Shown here piece after piece: positions 42,417-51,110 of a stretch of 64,000 bases of DNA (its first letter is position 1; every line of letters starts with the position of its first letter). The notes under the pieces were generated by a model that worked only from the letters and a program-made list of their open reading frames with translations, did not search any database and was not told the origin of the DNA. A program made the translations under genes and the position numbers. This DNA is from Bacteriovoracaceae bacterium (GTDB taxonomy: Bacteria; Bdellovibrionota; Bacteriovoracia; Bacteriovoracales; Bacteriovoracaceae): positions 1 to 64,000 of the forward strand of contig JABIHA010000084.1 in the NCBI GenBank assembly GCA_018649885.1. Direction: 5' to 3'.

Positions 42417-43757
42417 ATGACTACTATGAAAAAGCATGAAGAAAATTTCTATAAATTCTCGGATGATTTGTATTCAAGTCTATCTGAAGGGGAAGATCTA
42501 ACCCTTTCACTTCATTTGGAAGATACTTTTTTTGCAAGATTTAATCAGGCAAAGGTAAGACAAACCACTTCAGTGGTAGAAGGTGAGCTTGGTTTAAGCT
42601 TTGTTCGTGGAAAAAAGAAAATTGAGTACAATGTTGGGTATACAGGCGATAGAGAGGTTGATCTTGCAGCTGCCACAGTGGCACTTAAAGAATGCCAAGC
42701 TCTTGCACCAAATTTAATGGATGATCCCTTCTGTCCGGATACTATTAATAATGGCACAAGTTCTGAAAACCATACGGCTACCCTACCAAGTCACGAATCA
42801 TCTATGGAGAAAGTTTTAACTCCTGCAAGTAGTTACGATTTGGCCGGCATTTACACCTCGGGCTGGGTTGTTAGAGCAAATACCAATTCCAAAGGGCAGA
42901 AACATTGGTTTAGCACTGAATCTTGTTCTATGGATTATTCTCTTTATACGGCCAAGCAAAGAGCTGTTAAAGGAATGTATGCTACAACAAACTGGTCTGA
43001 TGAAGAATATCAGCAAAATATTTCCGGACAACTGGCTCAGCTTGAATTAATGGACCGAGAGAAAAAAATTGTACCAAGAGGAAAGTACCGGGTTTACCTA
43101 TCCCCTGGTGCTGTAAGTGAAATTGTAGGAATCATCAACTGGCAAGGCCTAAGCTACAGCTGCTTCAAGCAGGGAAGATCTGCATTCAAAAAAATGTCTG
43201 ATGAAAATCTGAAGCTATCTGAGAAGTTTTCTCTATCAGAAGATTTTTCACTGGGTATGACCGCGCGTTTTAATAATCTAGGAGAGCAGGCTCCCGAAAG
43301 ACTTGCTTTAATTGACCAGGGTGTGCTTGAAAATTATCTCGTAAGCTCTAAGGCCAGTAAAGAATATGGTGTGGAATCAAACTTTGCTAATCAACAAGAA
43401 AGTATGAGATCTCCAAACATGTCCACAGGGGATCTTAAAAGAGAAGATATCTTAAAAGAAATTGGCACAGGCCTTTATCTTTCTAATCTTCACTACCTCA
43501 ACTGGAGTGATATCAGACACGGCCGAATAACAGGAATGACTCGTTTTGCCTGCTTTTGGGTAGAAGATGGCGAGATTATTTCTCCCATTCAAGATATGAG
43601 ATTTGATGAAAATATGTATCACTTTTTTGGAGATGGTCTTAAGAGAGTCACTGATTTTTCTGAGATCGCACCAAATACAAGTACATATGGTCATAGGTCC
43701 ATTGGAGGAATGAAAACTCCTGGTGTTATCGTAGACGATTTTTCTTTTACTCTATAA
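42417..43757 (+). CDS. tldE: TldE/PmbA partner subunit
   Basis: A 446-residue PmbA/TldE-family protein. It lacks the HExxxH zinc motif, as expected for the non-catalytic partner. NLHYLNWSDIRHGRITGM, RFACFWVEDGEIISPIQDMRF and the GGMKTPGVIVDDFSFTL end are family features. It lies 2 bp after tldD. AGGACAATAAAA just before the start holds the RBS inside the tldD end. Confidence 0.92.
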   Translation: MTTMKKHEENFYKFSDDLYSSLSEGEDLTLSLHLEDTFFARFNQAKVRQTTSVVEGELGLSFVRGKKKIEYNVGYTGDREVDLAAATVALKECQALAPNLMDDPFCPDTINNGTSSENHTATLPSHESSMEKVLTPASSYDLAGIYTSGWVVRANTNSKGQKHWFSTESCSMDYSLYTAKQRAVKGMYATTNWSDEEYQQNISGQLAQLELMDREKKIVPRGKYRVYLSPGAVSEIVGIINWQGLSYSCFKQGRSAFKKMSDENLKLSEKFSLSEDFSLGMTARFNNLGEQAPERLALIDQGVLENYLVSSKASKEYGVESNFANQQESMRSPNMSTGDLKREDILKEIGTGLYLSNLHYLNWSDIRHGRITGMTRFACFWVEDGEIISPIQDMRFDENMYHFFGDGLKRVTDFSEIAPNTSTYGHRSIGGMKTPGVIVDDFSFTL

Positions 43758-43760
43758 AAA

Positions 43761-43795
43761 ATGAGAAGGGCACATGGATTGTGCCTCTAACTCAT
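43761..43795 (+). terminator. Weak hairpin after tldE
   Basis: Nested stems ATGAG/CTCAT and GGCACA/TGTGCC surround a TGGAT loop, starting 3 bp after the tldE stop. There is no T-tract, so it may be a Rho-dependent end or an RNA-stabilising hairpin. Confidence 0.4.
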
Positions 43796-43906
43796 TGAAA
43801 ACCAATGTATTTTTAAGTGTCTAAATAATAGTCACCACCTTCGATTTTACACTCGCTATCTCATGAATATCAGGACTCCTCTATAATAAAATCTATGGAG
43901 TATGAA

Positions 43907-44896
43907 ATGAACAAGATATTTTTTAAAAAAATCAATCAGGTGCTAATAATTTTAGCATTACTACTTAATTGTCAGTTTTTGCTTGCTGACGATCAAGTTG
44001 AGATAGCTGCAGAAGGGTCTGTCGGGACCATTACCGAAGAAGTAGCTGAGCCAGTTGCAAATGAAGTTGAACCACCAGCTGTTGTTGCACCTATTGAAAC
44101 CACTATTGAAGAAGTAATAGAGGCTCAAATTCTTCCCGCGCTAATGGATACAGAAGAAGTAAAGCGCGCTTTGGAAAGTGAAGGTGGCGGTGATTTAGAA
44201 ATTGAATTCCATATTGGAGCCCCTGCCGAGGAAGTTGAAATACAAAATGATACACCTGTCACTACCATTGAGTCGAGTACTGAACCAGTAGAAGAACCCA
44301 AGAAAGCTGTTAGTTTTTCTGAGTGGCAACACCAAAAAAGAAGAACAACTGTTGGGTTTGGGATACCTATAGGATTAACAGGCATAGGACTTGAACTTCA
44401 TTTGACCCCCAAAATTTTGATTGGGACTCCCATAACATTTTCAATAAGAGGTACCACTACTGGATTTACTTATACTGTGGGCGCCCAAATTCAAGTAAAT
44501 ATCTTGGGAACTTTTGGTATAAAAACACCGATTGATATTACAGGTCATGTAGGTCTTTCAAGGACAGCTCCAACAGGACTTCTTATAAATGATTTGAGTG
44601 AAGATGATCTCACTGTATTTGATGACCTAATGGTAAACCCTAATTTTGTAAGTTGGAATTTAAACTATGGTTTAGGACTCGAGTACAAAGGTATAATGGG
44701 AAATGGTATTTATCTTAAAATAGGGCTAACTGATATGTTAAATACTCATCAGGTGGTTGAGGGATCACAGGTTATTGAACTACATAGCTTAAGGCTCCCT
44801 ACAGCTGAAATAGGCTTTAGATTTTCCTTTGGTGGAAGAAAGCACAAAAAAGCTAGAAGAGAAGAAAGAAAGGCAAAGAGGAGGTCTAGAAAATGA
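43907..44896 (+). CDS. Exported protein with Glu/Pro linker and beta-barrel-like domain
   Basis: A 329-residue protein from ATG 43907, after GGAG. A signal peptide (about 1-27, ending LLA) is followed by a 110-residue acidic Val/Glu/Pro-rich linker. A domain of amphipathic strands with alternating Gly/Thr follows, for example GTFGIKTPIDITGHVGLS and ENG-free turns, ending RFSFGG and a basic tail. This resembles an outer-membrane beta-barrel with a periplasmic linker. Family unknown. It overlaps the next gene by 4 bp, so it starts a three-gene unit. TATAAT lies at 43882-43887. Confidence 0.65.
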   Translation: MNKIFFKKINQVLIILALLLNCQFLLADDQVEIAAEGSVGTITEEVAEPVANEVEPPAVVAPIETTIEEVIEAQILPALMDTEEVKRALESEGGGDLEIEFHIGAPAEEVEIQNDTPVTTIESSTEPVEEPKKAVSFSEWQHQKRRTTVGFGIPIGLTGIGLELHLTPKILIGTPITFSIRGTTTGFTYTVGAQIQVNILGTFGIKTPIDITGHVGLSRTAPTGLLINDLSEDDLTVFDDLMVNPNFVSWNLNYGLGLEYKGIMGNGIYLKIGLTDMLNTHQVVEGSQVIELHSLRLPTAEIGFRFSFGGRKHKKARREERKAKRRSRK

Positions 44897-45834
44897 GAAC
44901 ACTTCTAAGGCACAGTATATTTATAGTATTTTTTCTGACACTTATAAGTTGTAAACCAAGTGATTGGAATATTTTGCAAGGTGGGTTTAATATCACAATT
45001 TCAACTCCTTTTATTGTGATCCCCAACAAGAATGATATAGGTATTGATGAAATACTTAGCAATAGCCAAATCGCTTCATATCAATCTCTAATTGATTTGT
45101 TGGGAGTAGAAAATTTAAATGAACAAGGACAAGCAGAGCTTAGAGAGTTGATTGCCATCGCTATTGAAAACCAGATAATTTCTGAAATTGAAAGTGAGCT
45201 CACTGAAGAATCTCTGATTAGTATTAGTAAGGTTGATACACTAGATATCGTCAATCAAATTGACTTAGGTGATATTGAGGGAAGTTTTGAAGATGCACTT
45301 ATAAATGGAAAAATTGTTGTCGAAGGGCAAATGATTGTAAAGGATATTGACGAATTATCTGAGAAAGTAGATGAAACAATTTTAACGGGGGTAAAGGAAG
45401 TTTATATAGAGGAAATTTCTCTGAGAACACTTACTGAGTCGGAAAAAGTTGACCTCGCACCTGATGAAGGCAAAGAGTTTACAAATCTTGCGTTTATTGA
45501 TGGTGATGAACAATATGAGGTTTGTAAAAGTGGTCAAAGTCAGATTAATTGGCTTAAAAACCTTGATATTGATTTTGAGTCTATTGATGGAGACATAACT
45601 CAGAATGCCTTGATTTTTGAGAATGACCAGAATTCCACTTGTGCAATTTCATTGATATTTAATGCAGATAATAATTTGAGAACTTTTATGGATGAAGGAG
45701 CTTATGCGAATTTTAAAATAGGGATCTCGCTTCCAAGTGAAAGAAGCACTCTTGCTGGCAGAATTGTCATGGGTCTAATTGGAGGTCTTAATTATGAGGA
45801 TGCCTCGTCTTTAATAATGGGTCTTTTTGAATAA
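44893..45834 (+). CDS. Acidic lipoprotein, unknown
   Basis: A 313-residue protein with a lipobox (LISC, Cys at about residue 19) and a long acidic, Ile/Glu-rich body. A helical region (about 55-110, QIASYQSLIDLLGVENLN) is followed by mixed structure and one Cys pair (VCKSG, TCAIS). It is the second gene of a coupled three-gene unit. A complex with the barrel-like protein upstream is an inference from coupling. Confidence 0.65.
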   Translation: MRTLLRHSIFIVFFLTLISCKPSDWNILQGGFNITISTPFIVIPNKNDIGIDEILSNSQIASYQSLIDLLGVENLNEQGQAELRELIAIAIENQIISEIESELTEESLISISKVDTLDIVNQIDLGDIEGSFEDALINGKIVVEGQMIVKDIDELSEKVDETILTGVKEVYIEEISLRTLTESEKVDLAPDEGKEFTNLAFIDGDEQYEVCKSGQSQINWLKNLDIDFESIDGDITQNALIFENDQNSTCAISLIFNADNNLRTFMDEGAYANFKIGISLPSERSTLAGRIVMGLIGGLNYEDASSLIMGLFE

Positions 45835-47047
45835 TCGTTTTCGCCTATTGCTATTCATTTTTTGTCTTTCTTCAGTTTGTAATGCTGAGGTAGATATTAG
45901 GGGAGAGTTTGAACGCTTCTCTCCTGGATATAATAAGAATCGAAAAAAGCTGAAGAAATCTTTAAAAAAATATCTCAAAGCAATTCAGAAAAAAGAGAAA
46001 AAAGGTGAGGCCACGATTTGTGTTAAACAAGTCTATAATGAAGCTAAATGGTTTATTAGCTATACAGCTCTTCTAGGTGAGGCCCAAAAACGGCTAAATC
46101 GAATTGAAAAACTACTTGCTGGTCAGGAGAAAGACTCTTTTAAAGATGAGCAAAGCCCTGTTGATGGTAGTTGGGGCAGGTGCTATGAGCTTTGGTTTTT
46201 AAAGCTCGATGTTACAAGCAATCACATTGGAGATCTTCATCACCAAAAGAAACTGCCAAAGTACGCAGTGAAATTATTAGATAAGATAAATGGCCCAGCT
46301 CTTTTAAAGGCTGAACTTAATAGAATTTTGATTTCAGATATTAGAAAAGATGGAGTCTTTCATCGAAAAGAGTTAAATCTCGTTGTCTCTGCACTTTTGA
46401 GACTAATCACCAGATCAAGGCCTTCAAATTATTCTTATCACCCTAAATTGAAAAAAACTCTGTTAGATTTCATTAACCCTAGTTGGCAAGATGAGGAGAC
46501 TGGGTTTTGGGGAGCTTGGATTAAAAGTGGAGATAAACTAGAGAAACTTGGTGATTTAAGTATCACATTTCATATTGTCAGCTACCTAAAGGGCAAAGTT
46601 CCTAGGCTAGGTAGAATTGCTTGGAATACATACCAAATTAGAGACGATCCCTACCCCCTCGGATTAATAGAAGAGGGCACTTATATGAATCATCATAATT
46701 ATGATGCAGTTAGATTGTTCTCCTATGGTTGGCCTACTCTTGATGTAAATAAGAGAAAGCTTATATCTTCTGAGATTAATAAGATGCTAAATTGGTGTCT
46801 TGCGAGCTCTTTGCGTTCAGATGGATCATTCCCACTTACTCCATCAGAGGACTCACCCGCAGAGGCTTACTATTTTGGAGTTTCCTTTTTAAATGAAACA
46901 GGTTTTTTCCAGAAATCTAAAAGGTTTTGGACAGAAAAAGAGTTTCCACAATCGGCGAAAATTAAGAAATTAATCCTGAAGCAACTTCATAAATTAGAAA
47001 GTAGTGAGTTGTTTGTAAGGGACACCATCAAGATCTTAAATAAATAA
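45827..47047 (+). CDS. Exported helical-repeat protein, unknown
   Basis: A 406-residue protein starting at TTG 45827 inside the previous gene (8-bp overlap). A signal peptide (ending CNA) precedes a basic region and then helical pairs with GFWGAWIKSGDKLEKLGDL and DGSFPLTPSEDSPAEAYYF. This recalls alpha/alpha-toroid proteins (prenyltransferase or glycosidase type), though I cannot name a family. Conserved-looking MNHHNYDA could bind metal. It is the last gene of the unit. Confidence 0.62.
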   Translation: MNNRFRLLLFIFCLSSVCNAEVDIRGEFERFSPGYNKNRKKLKKSLKKYLKAIQKKEKKGEATICVKQVYNEAKWFISYTALLGEAQKRLNRIEKLLAGQEKDSFKDEQSPVDGSWGRCYELWFLKLDVTSNHIGDLHHQKKLPKYAVKLLDKINGPALLKAELNRILISDIRKDGVFHRKELNLVVSALLRLITRSRPSNYSYHPKLKKTLLDFINPSWQDEETGFWGAWIKSGDKLEKLGDLSITFHIVSYLKGKVPRLGRIAWNTYQIRDDPYPLGLIEEGTYMNHHNYDAVRLFSYGWPTLDVNKRKLISSEINKMLNWCLASSLRSDGSFPLTPSEDSPAEAYYFGVSFLNETGFFQKSKRFWTEKEFPQSAKIKKLILKQLHKLESSELFVRDTIKILNK

Positions 47048-47170
47048 CGCAAAGCCTCCTCGTCCTCTATCAGCCACTTAGCGCTAATGTCCTACTTGTC
47101 ATACAAAAGTCTTGCTTGTCGGACATGGCGGTGCTATTTCTCTTTCACTTTATAAATTTGAGAGGAAAGT

Positions 47171-47449
47171 ATGAACTCAATTTTTAAACAAGGCACAATG
47201 GATGCCATTAGCATTACCACTGATTCAAATCCAGGAATCATTGTTTTAATGCTATCTCTTTTTTGCATTCTCATTTTGCTCGTTTTAATTCTCAAAGTTT
47301 TGTACAGCCTGAGAAGCTGGATCAAAGATCCCTACAACCATGACCACGTAATCAATAAATTATTAGAAGAAAATATCTTAAGAGTGCTAAGAGAAAAAAT
47401 ACTAGGCCTTAAAAAAAGAGAAAAACCTAGGCTTGAGCTAGTGGAGTAA
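47171..47449 (+). CDS. Small membrane protein
   Basis: A 92-residue protein. A polar N-terminus is followed by one strongly hydrophobic helix (about residues 22-45) and a basic cytoplasmic tail with HDHVINKLLEEN. AGAGG precedes the ATG. It heads a three-gene unit ending with an AgmX/PglI-type protein, in a place where exbB/motA-like proteins sometimes occur, but it is too short to be one. Upstream (47048-47170) CTTGTC occurs twice. Confidence 0.6.
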   Translation: MNSIFKQGTMDAISITTDSNPGIIVLMLSLFCILILLVLILKVLYSLRSWIKDPYNHDHVINKLLEENILRVLREKILGLKKREKPRLELVE

Positions 47450-47454
47450 ATACC

Positions 47455-47766
47455 GTGGAAAGAATATCGGCAAGAGTTACTAAAGAACACAAAGAGTTCA
47501 TGACAGAGATTGGAGACGGATCTATTTCTAATGGGATTAGAGTATTGATTGGAAACTACAATCCAAAGTCGACTCATGTGGGAGAAGTTCAAAAAATAAA
47601 AGAAATTGAAGATGAGATTAATTCACATCTTCGAGATGAGTACTTATTTACGAGTGACGACTCAAAAAAAGAACTCCATAAATTACTAGAAGAATTAAAC
47701 CAAAAGAAAAAGCAACTTGAAAAAGAGCAAGTATTGCGTATTCAACGAGGGATTAGAAACTCATGA
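47455..47766 (+). CDS. Small RHH/coiled-coil protein
   Basis: A 103-residue cytoplasmic protein from GTG 47455, with GGAG eight to ten bases before. The N-terminus (RISARVTKEHKEFMTEIG...SISNGIRVLIGNY) looks like a ribbon-helix-helix DNA-binding fold. The C-terminal half is a charged helix, probably coiled coil. It may regulate its own operon (inference). It overlaps the next gene by 4 bp. Confidence 0.6.
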   Translation: MERISARVTKEHKEFMTEIGDGSISNGIRVLIGNYNPKSTHVGEVQKIKEIEDEINSHLRDEYLFTSDDSKKELHKLLEELNQKKKQLEKEQVLRIQRGIRNS

Positions 47767-48500
47767 AAAACTTAACTTTGATATTATTTGTTATACTACT
47801 ATTAACTTCAACGCTTTCTTTTGCAGAAGACAGCATCAGCTACGATAGCAAACCAATTGATGTTGAAGGTCTAAGTAAAACCAAAAAAGAAAAAAATACT
47901 GAAAAGCAGTGGTATCTTAAAGAACTTGATAGAAATAAATTAATGCTTAAAGATACAGAAGATACTGAAAAAGTTGTGGTTGAGCTAAATGATGTAATCG
48001 ATGACCTTACGGTTAAGAGAAAATCATTTTTCAACGTCAATCATGGCTACAGAACCAAAGTTGATGGCTTAAATAAAGTACAAAGTTGTTTTGAAAACTC
48101 TGAAACCGAATTTTGCAATAGTCTTTTGGCAAAAAATGAGAAAGTTGGAAAAAACCATGCAAAAGGAAATTTCCTAGCTAACGCCTCAGCTGTTTTAGCA
48201 CAGATGAAGGACCGATTTAGAGGATGTTACCTCAGAGAAGTTGAAGCTGATAATTTAGGATTAACAGCAAAGCTTATGGCCTATATTAAAATAGGAAGTG
48301 AAGGAGAGGTTAAACACATCCATTTTGAGAAAAATGATCACGAAAGAGGGAGCATTGTTCCACTAGGAAGGTGTATCGCTGGCTATATTTACAAGCAAAG
48401 ATTTCCTATTCCTCCTAAGGACACAGTTCGAATTATTCAAGAAATCTCATTCAATTTTCATGAAATCAATGATGAGTTTGAAATTGTGGCGCTAAGATAA
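47763..48500 (+). CDS. AgmX/PglI C-terminal-domain exported protein
   Basis: A 245-residue protein with a signal peptide (about 1-20, ending SFA), a charged helical middle, and a C-terminal domain of the AgmX/PglI type. That domain shows a Cys in RFRGCYLRE, a strand with GSEGEVKHIHF, a second Cys in GRCIAGYIYKQRFPIPP and a final beta-strand. In myxobacteria such TonB-C-like domains belong to gliding or envelope complexes. It is the third gene of its unit. Confidence 0.72.
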   Translation: MKNLTLILFVILLLTSTLSFAEDSISYDSKPIDVEGLSKTKKEKNTEKQWYLKELDRNKLMLKDTEDTEKVVVELNDVIDDLTVKRKSFFNVNHGYRTKVDGLNKVQSCFENSETEFCNSLLAKNEKVGKNHAKGNFLANASAVLAQMKDRFRGCYLREVEADNLGLTAKLMAYIKIGSEGEVKHIHFEKNDHERGSIVPLGRCIAGYIYKQRFPIPPKDTVRIIQEISFNFHEINDEFEIVALR

Positions 48501-48507
48501 AAACTGG

Positions 48508-48542
48508 AAACTGGTACCTCTTCTAGAAATAGGTACCAGTTT
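48508..48542. terminator. Bidirectional terminator
   Basis: AAACTGGTACCT and AGGTACCAGTTT are perfect 12-bp complements around an 11-nt loop. Two further bases extend the T-run to TTTT. It sits between convergent genes, and its end touches the stop codon of the minus-strand gene. Confidence 0.88.
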
Positions 48543-49387
48543 TAGAGTAGACCTAATATGATGGCCTTCATTCTGTAGACGTGGTGAACTTCTCTTTTAT
48601 AGGTCTCGGCCATCTCTAGTACCTCATCGTCTTTTTTTTGAATATTTGAAAAAGTCCTGTTGGAAACATCATGTTCAAGCTCTTTAAAAACTGACTCCAC
48701 AGGATAGATTCGTGGGTCTTGAGGGTCATTGTGCTTTAAGTAGAGAATTAGGTTTTTTGTGTAAAGTGCTAGCTCGATTAGTGATACTGAATTTCCAATG
48801 AGGCTTTTAAGCTCACTGAAGATATCTTTTTTAAAATCACCACCAGGGCGGGCCTTTAACATGACTTTAAAAAATGAATGGAAATCAAAGGTAGCTGGAC
48901 GGGAATAGTTTTTAATAGCGTAAAGGTAGTTTTCCTCATTTAAGAAAAATTGGTCAATAGTTTCAATATCAAAAGCTTTAATTGAACAGTTTTGTGAGAA
49001 GTTTTGGAGGATTTCTTTTATCTCGGACTTTGGAAGAGCAGTAAGGTCAATGTCATCAAAGTATTCGGCAACGTGTTTTTCACGAAATTTTTTAATGAAA
49101 GCGTTGCACTTTTTAACTATCAGATTATGAGTCTCAATAGACTGTTTAAAACTATTACTGATTTTTTGTGGCGGTACTTCAACCATCGCTTTTTTTACTA
49201 TTTGTTTTTCTTTAGGCTTGCTAGTTGCAGGGATTGTATCATTTTTTTTAATTATTTTTGGAGGTTGAGAATTTATGTTGGAACTCTCATTTTTTTTGCC
49301 TTTTTGAATTTCATTTTTAGACAAGTAAATCCACAAAACAAAGAAGAATGAAATAACAAGCGTGAAGAAAATGATAAACTTTTTCAT
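48542..49387 (-). CDS. Membrane-anchored protein, unknown
   Basis: A 281-residue protein with an N-terminal hydrophobic anchor (about 3-23) not followed by a clear cleavage site. A Lys/Pro/Ser linker (24-80) leads to a helical domain with single Cys residues (KKCNAF, NCSIKAF). It is probably inner-membrane anchored and periplasmic. No family recognised. It follows the GST gene by 14 bp on the same strand. Confidence 0.6.
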   Translation of the reverse strand: MKKFIIFFTLVISFFFVLWIYLSKNEIQKGKKNESSNINSQPPKIIKKNDTIPATSKPKEKQIVKKAMVEVPPQKISNSFKQSIETHNLIVKKCNAFIKKFREKHVAEYFDDIDLTALPKSEIKEILQNFSQNCSIKAFDIETIDQFFLNEENYLYAIKNYSRPATFDFHSFFKVMLKARPGGDFKKDIFSELKSLIGNSVSLIELALYTKNLILYLKHNDPQDPRIYPVESVFKELEHDVSNRTFSNIQKKDDEVLEMAETYKREVHHVYRMKAIILGLL

Positions 49388-49401
49388 TTTTATTACTTTT
49401 T

Positions 49402-50064
49402 TTAACTTTGGTTTAAAGAGCAGACATCTAATCCTGTAATTGTTTTGGGTCTAGAAAATATTGATTTAGTCCATCTATTGACTTCATTAAATTCTGCAAC
49501 ATTTAGAAACTCATAGGCACCATAGCCAGTGTCAAGGCATCTAACCCAAGGAGCGATCGCCATGTCTGCGATCGAGTAGCTCTCTCCCGCTATAAACTCT
49601 CTTCCCTTTAATCTCGTATCTATAACTTTAAGAAGTCTTCTTGTTTCATTCTTATATCTTTCAACAGGGTAAGGGTGATCACATTTTTCAGCTGCAAATT
49701 TATAGAAGTGACCAAATTGTCCAAACATTGGACCTGCTCCACCCATTTGAAAAAATAACCATTGAAGGGTTTCCATGCGAGTGCGTGCATCAGTTGAGAG
49801 AAATTGTCCCGTTTTTTCTGCTAAGTACAATAATATGGCACCAGATTCCATCACAGCAATTGGTTTTCCATCTGGTCCGGCTGGATCAGAAATTGTGGGA
49901 ATTTTTGAGTTTGGGTTAAGTTTGATAAACTCTTCAGTGAACTGGTCACCAGTTAATATATTGATTGTGTGGGGAGTGTACTCTAGGCCCATTTCTTCAA
50001 GGGCTATTGATACTTTTTGACCATTGGGAGTAGCTAACGAATATAGTTGTATTTTTTCACTCAT
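49402..50064 (-). CDS. Glutathione S-transferase (YfcG/YghU-like)
   Basis: A 220-residue GST. The thioredoxin-fold N-terminus shows SLATPNGQKVSIALEEMG, NSKIPTISDP and MESGAILLYLAEKTG (glutathione site). The all-alpha C-terminus contains REFIAGESYSIADMAIAPW. The Thr-Pro-Asn near the start is typical of the Nu-class disulfide-bond reductases YfcG/YghU. Cytosolic. It heads a possible two-gene unit with the anchored protein at 48542. Confidence 0.92.
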   Translation of the reverse strand: MSEKIQLYSLATPNGQKVSIALEEMGLEYTPHTINILTGDQFTEEFIKLNPNSKIPTISDPAGPDGKPIAVMESGAILLYLAEKTGQFLSTDARTRMETLQWLFFQMGGAGPMFGQFGHFYKFAAEKCDHPYPVERYKNETRRLLKVIDTRLKGREFIAGESYSIADMAIAPWVRCLDTGYGAYEFLNVAEFNEVNRWTKSIFSRPKTITGLDVCSLNQS

Positions 50065-50135
50065 TTTAAAATCCTTCTTTAAACGACTTATCCATTTTTA
50101 ACATGAATTGGCAGGCAAGAATAGGGGATTGTGTG

Positions 50136-50141
50136 TATAAT
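50136..50141 (+). promoter_or_regulatory. -10 element placed for a leaderless transcript
   Basis: A perfect TATAAT ends six bases before ATG 50148, so transcription should start at or next to the start codon. No ribosome site lies between. A good -35 hexamer at the right distance is not seen. Confidence 0.4.
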
Positions 50142-50147
50142 CGGCTT

Positions 50148-50528
50148 ATGATTTATTGGATCAAATTACTAGGGATGTTGTGGTTTTTAAACCCCGCCTT
50201 TGCGGATGAGCAGGCCCAGAATCATTTACTTGAAAAGGCCAATGGTTTTTCTAGTCACTGGAATAAACACCTTTTTGCGGAGCCAGGATTGAACCCCATA
50301 GAATTTAAATTAAAAGGTGATTTAAGAAAATATTCATACACTTTAATTGATCATAAGGTGAGTTTGGGGAAAATTTGGGTAGAAATAGAAAAATTATTTG
50401 ACCACGAAAAACCATGTGATTCAGGAAAAAGAATTTTTCTCCCCATAGAAAAAGTTTGGGTTCTCTTAAAAAACCATGAAGGTAATTACAATATATTAAA
50501 GCTTCCTAAAACCATGGAGTGTTCGTAG
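50148..50528 (+). CDS. Small exported protein, unknown
   Basis: From ATG 50148 the product is 126 residues with a signal peptide (about 1-19, ending AFA) and a mixed alpha/beta mature part with two Cys (EKPCDSG, TMECS). No Shine-Dalgarno sequence precedes the ATG, but TATAAT is six bases upstream, suggesting leaderless expression. An earlier in-frame start exists at 50103 but would put the -10 inside the gene. Confidence 0.55.
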   Translation: MIYWIKLLGMLWFLNPAFADEQAQNHLLEKANGFSSHWNKHLFAEPGLNPIEFKLKGDLRKYSYTLIDHKVSLGKIWVEIEKLFDHEKPCDSGKRIFLPIEKVWVLLKNHEGNYNILKLPKTMECS

Positions 50529-50536
50529 CTTTGGTA

Positions 50537-51028
50537 CTAAACTAGTGCTTTTTTTTCCATTTCAATAACTTTCTCAAGAGATTGGTGATGAAATTTTATT
50601 GCACAGTCTGAAAACTTTATGACAAGCTCTGGGTTGATTTTTTTTGATAATCCCTTTTGATCGAAATTACTGTGGGGGTATTTTTTCATTATCTCCTCAA
50701 AGCTTGTATCAATGACTACTTCAATATGCTCATAACCCTCAGGTGTAACTTTTCCATTTTTGGGAGCAGGTACTTCAACAAGGGCTATATTTCTTCCCTT
50801 GTAAGAGATAGGCTCATTTAATTTGTAGGTGGCAATGGGTCTTCCGCCCACCTCACTTTCAATTAAACATTCTCCAAGCTCAGCAAAGACAGATTTAATT
50901 TGCAGATAGTTTTCAGCTGACGAGGTTCTGTAGCAAATATGGTCAATTTCCAAATTTTCTATATTGATTGAGTTAGATTTTAAGGTATGGAAGATTTTAT
51001 CAAGAAATGTATGAGCTTTTGTGAGCAT
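50537..51028 (-). CDS. YecM-like VOC-fold protein
   Basis: A 163-residue protein matching the YecM family of putative metal-binding VOC proteins: IDHICYRTSSAENYLQIKS, GRPIATYKL, LVEVPAPKNG and EGYEHIEVVID. The His and Glu residues in these motifs are the likely metal ligands. Function unknown. It is convergent with the small exported protein (8-bp gap) and upstream of nothing on its own strand except the pst operon 80 bp further right. Confidence 0.8.
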   Translation of the reverse strand: MLTKAHTFLDKIFHTLKSNSINIENLEIDHICYRTSSAENYLQIKSVFAELGECLIESEVGGRPIATYKLNEPISYKGRNIALVEVPAPKNGKVTPEGYEHIEVVIDTSFEEIMKKYPHSNFDQKGLSKKINPELVIKFSDCAIKFHHQSLEKVIEMEKKALV

Positions 51029-51110
51029 GAAATCCTCTTAAAATTTGTGCCTGATTAAGTCAGAATTTATCAGAGGTGCTCCCAATTTGGTAGGGATGTG
51101 CGGCGTTTGG

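Noticed and set aside
50108-50113. TTGGCA as -35 for the promoter at 50136
   Set aside because: The spacing to TATAAT is 22 bp, too long for a normal sigma-70 promoter.
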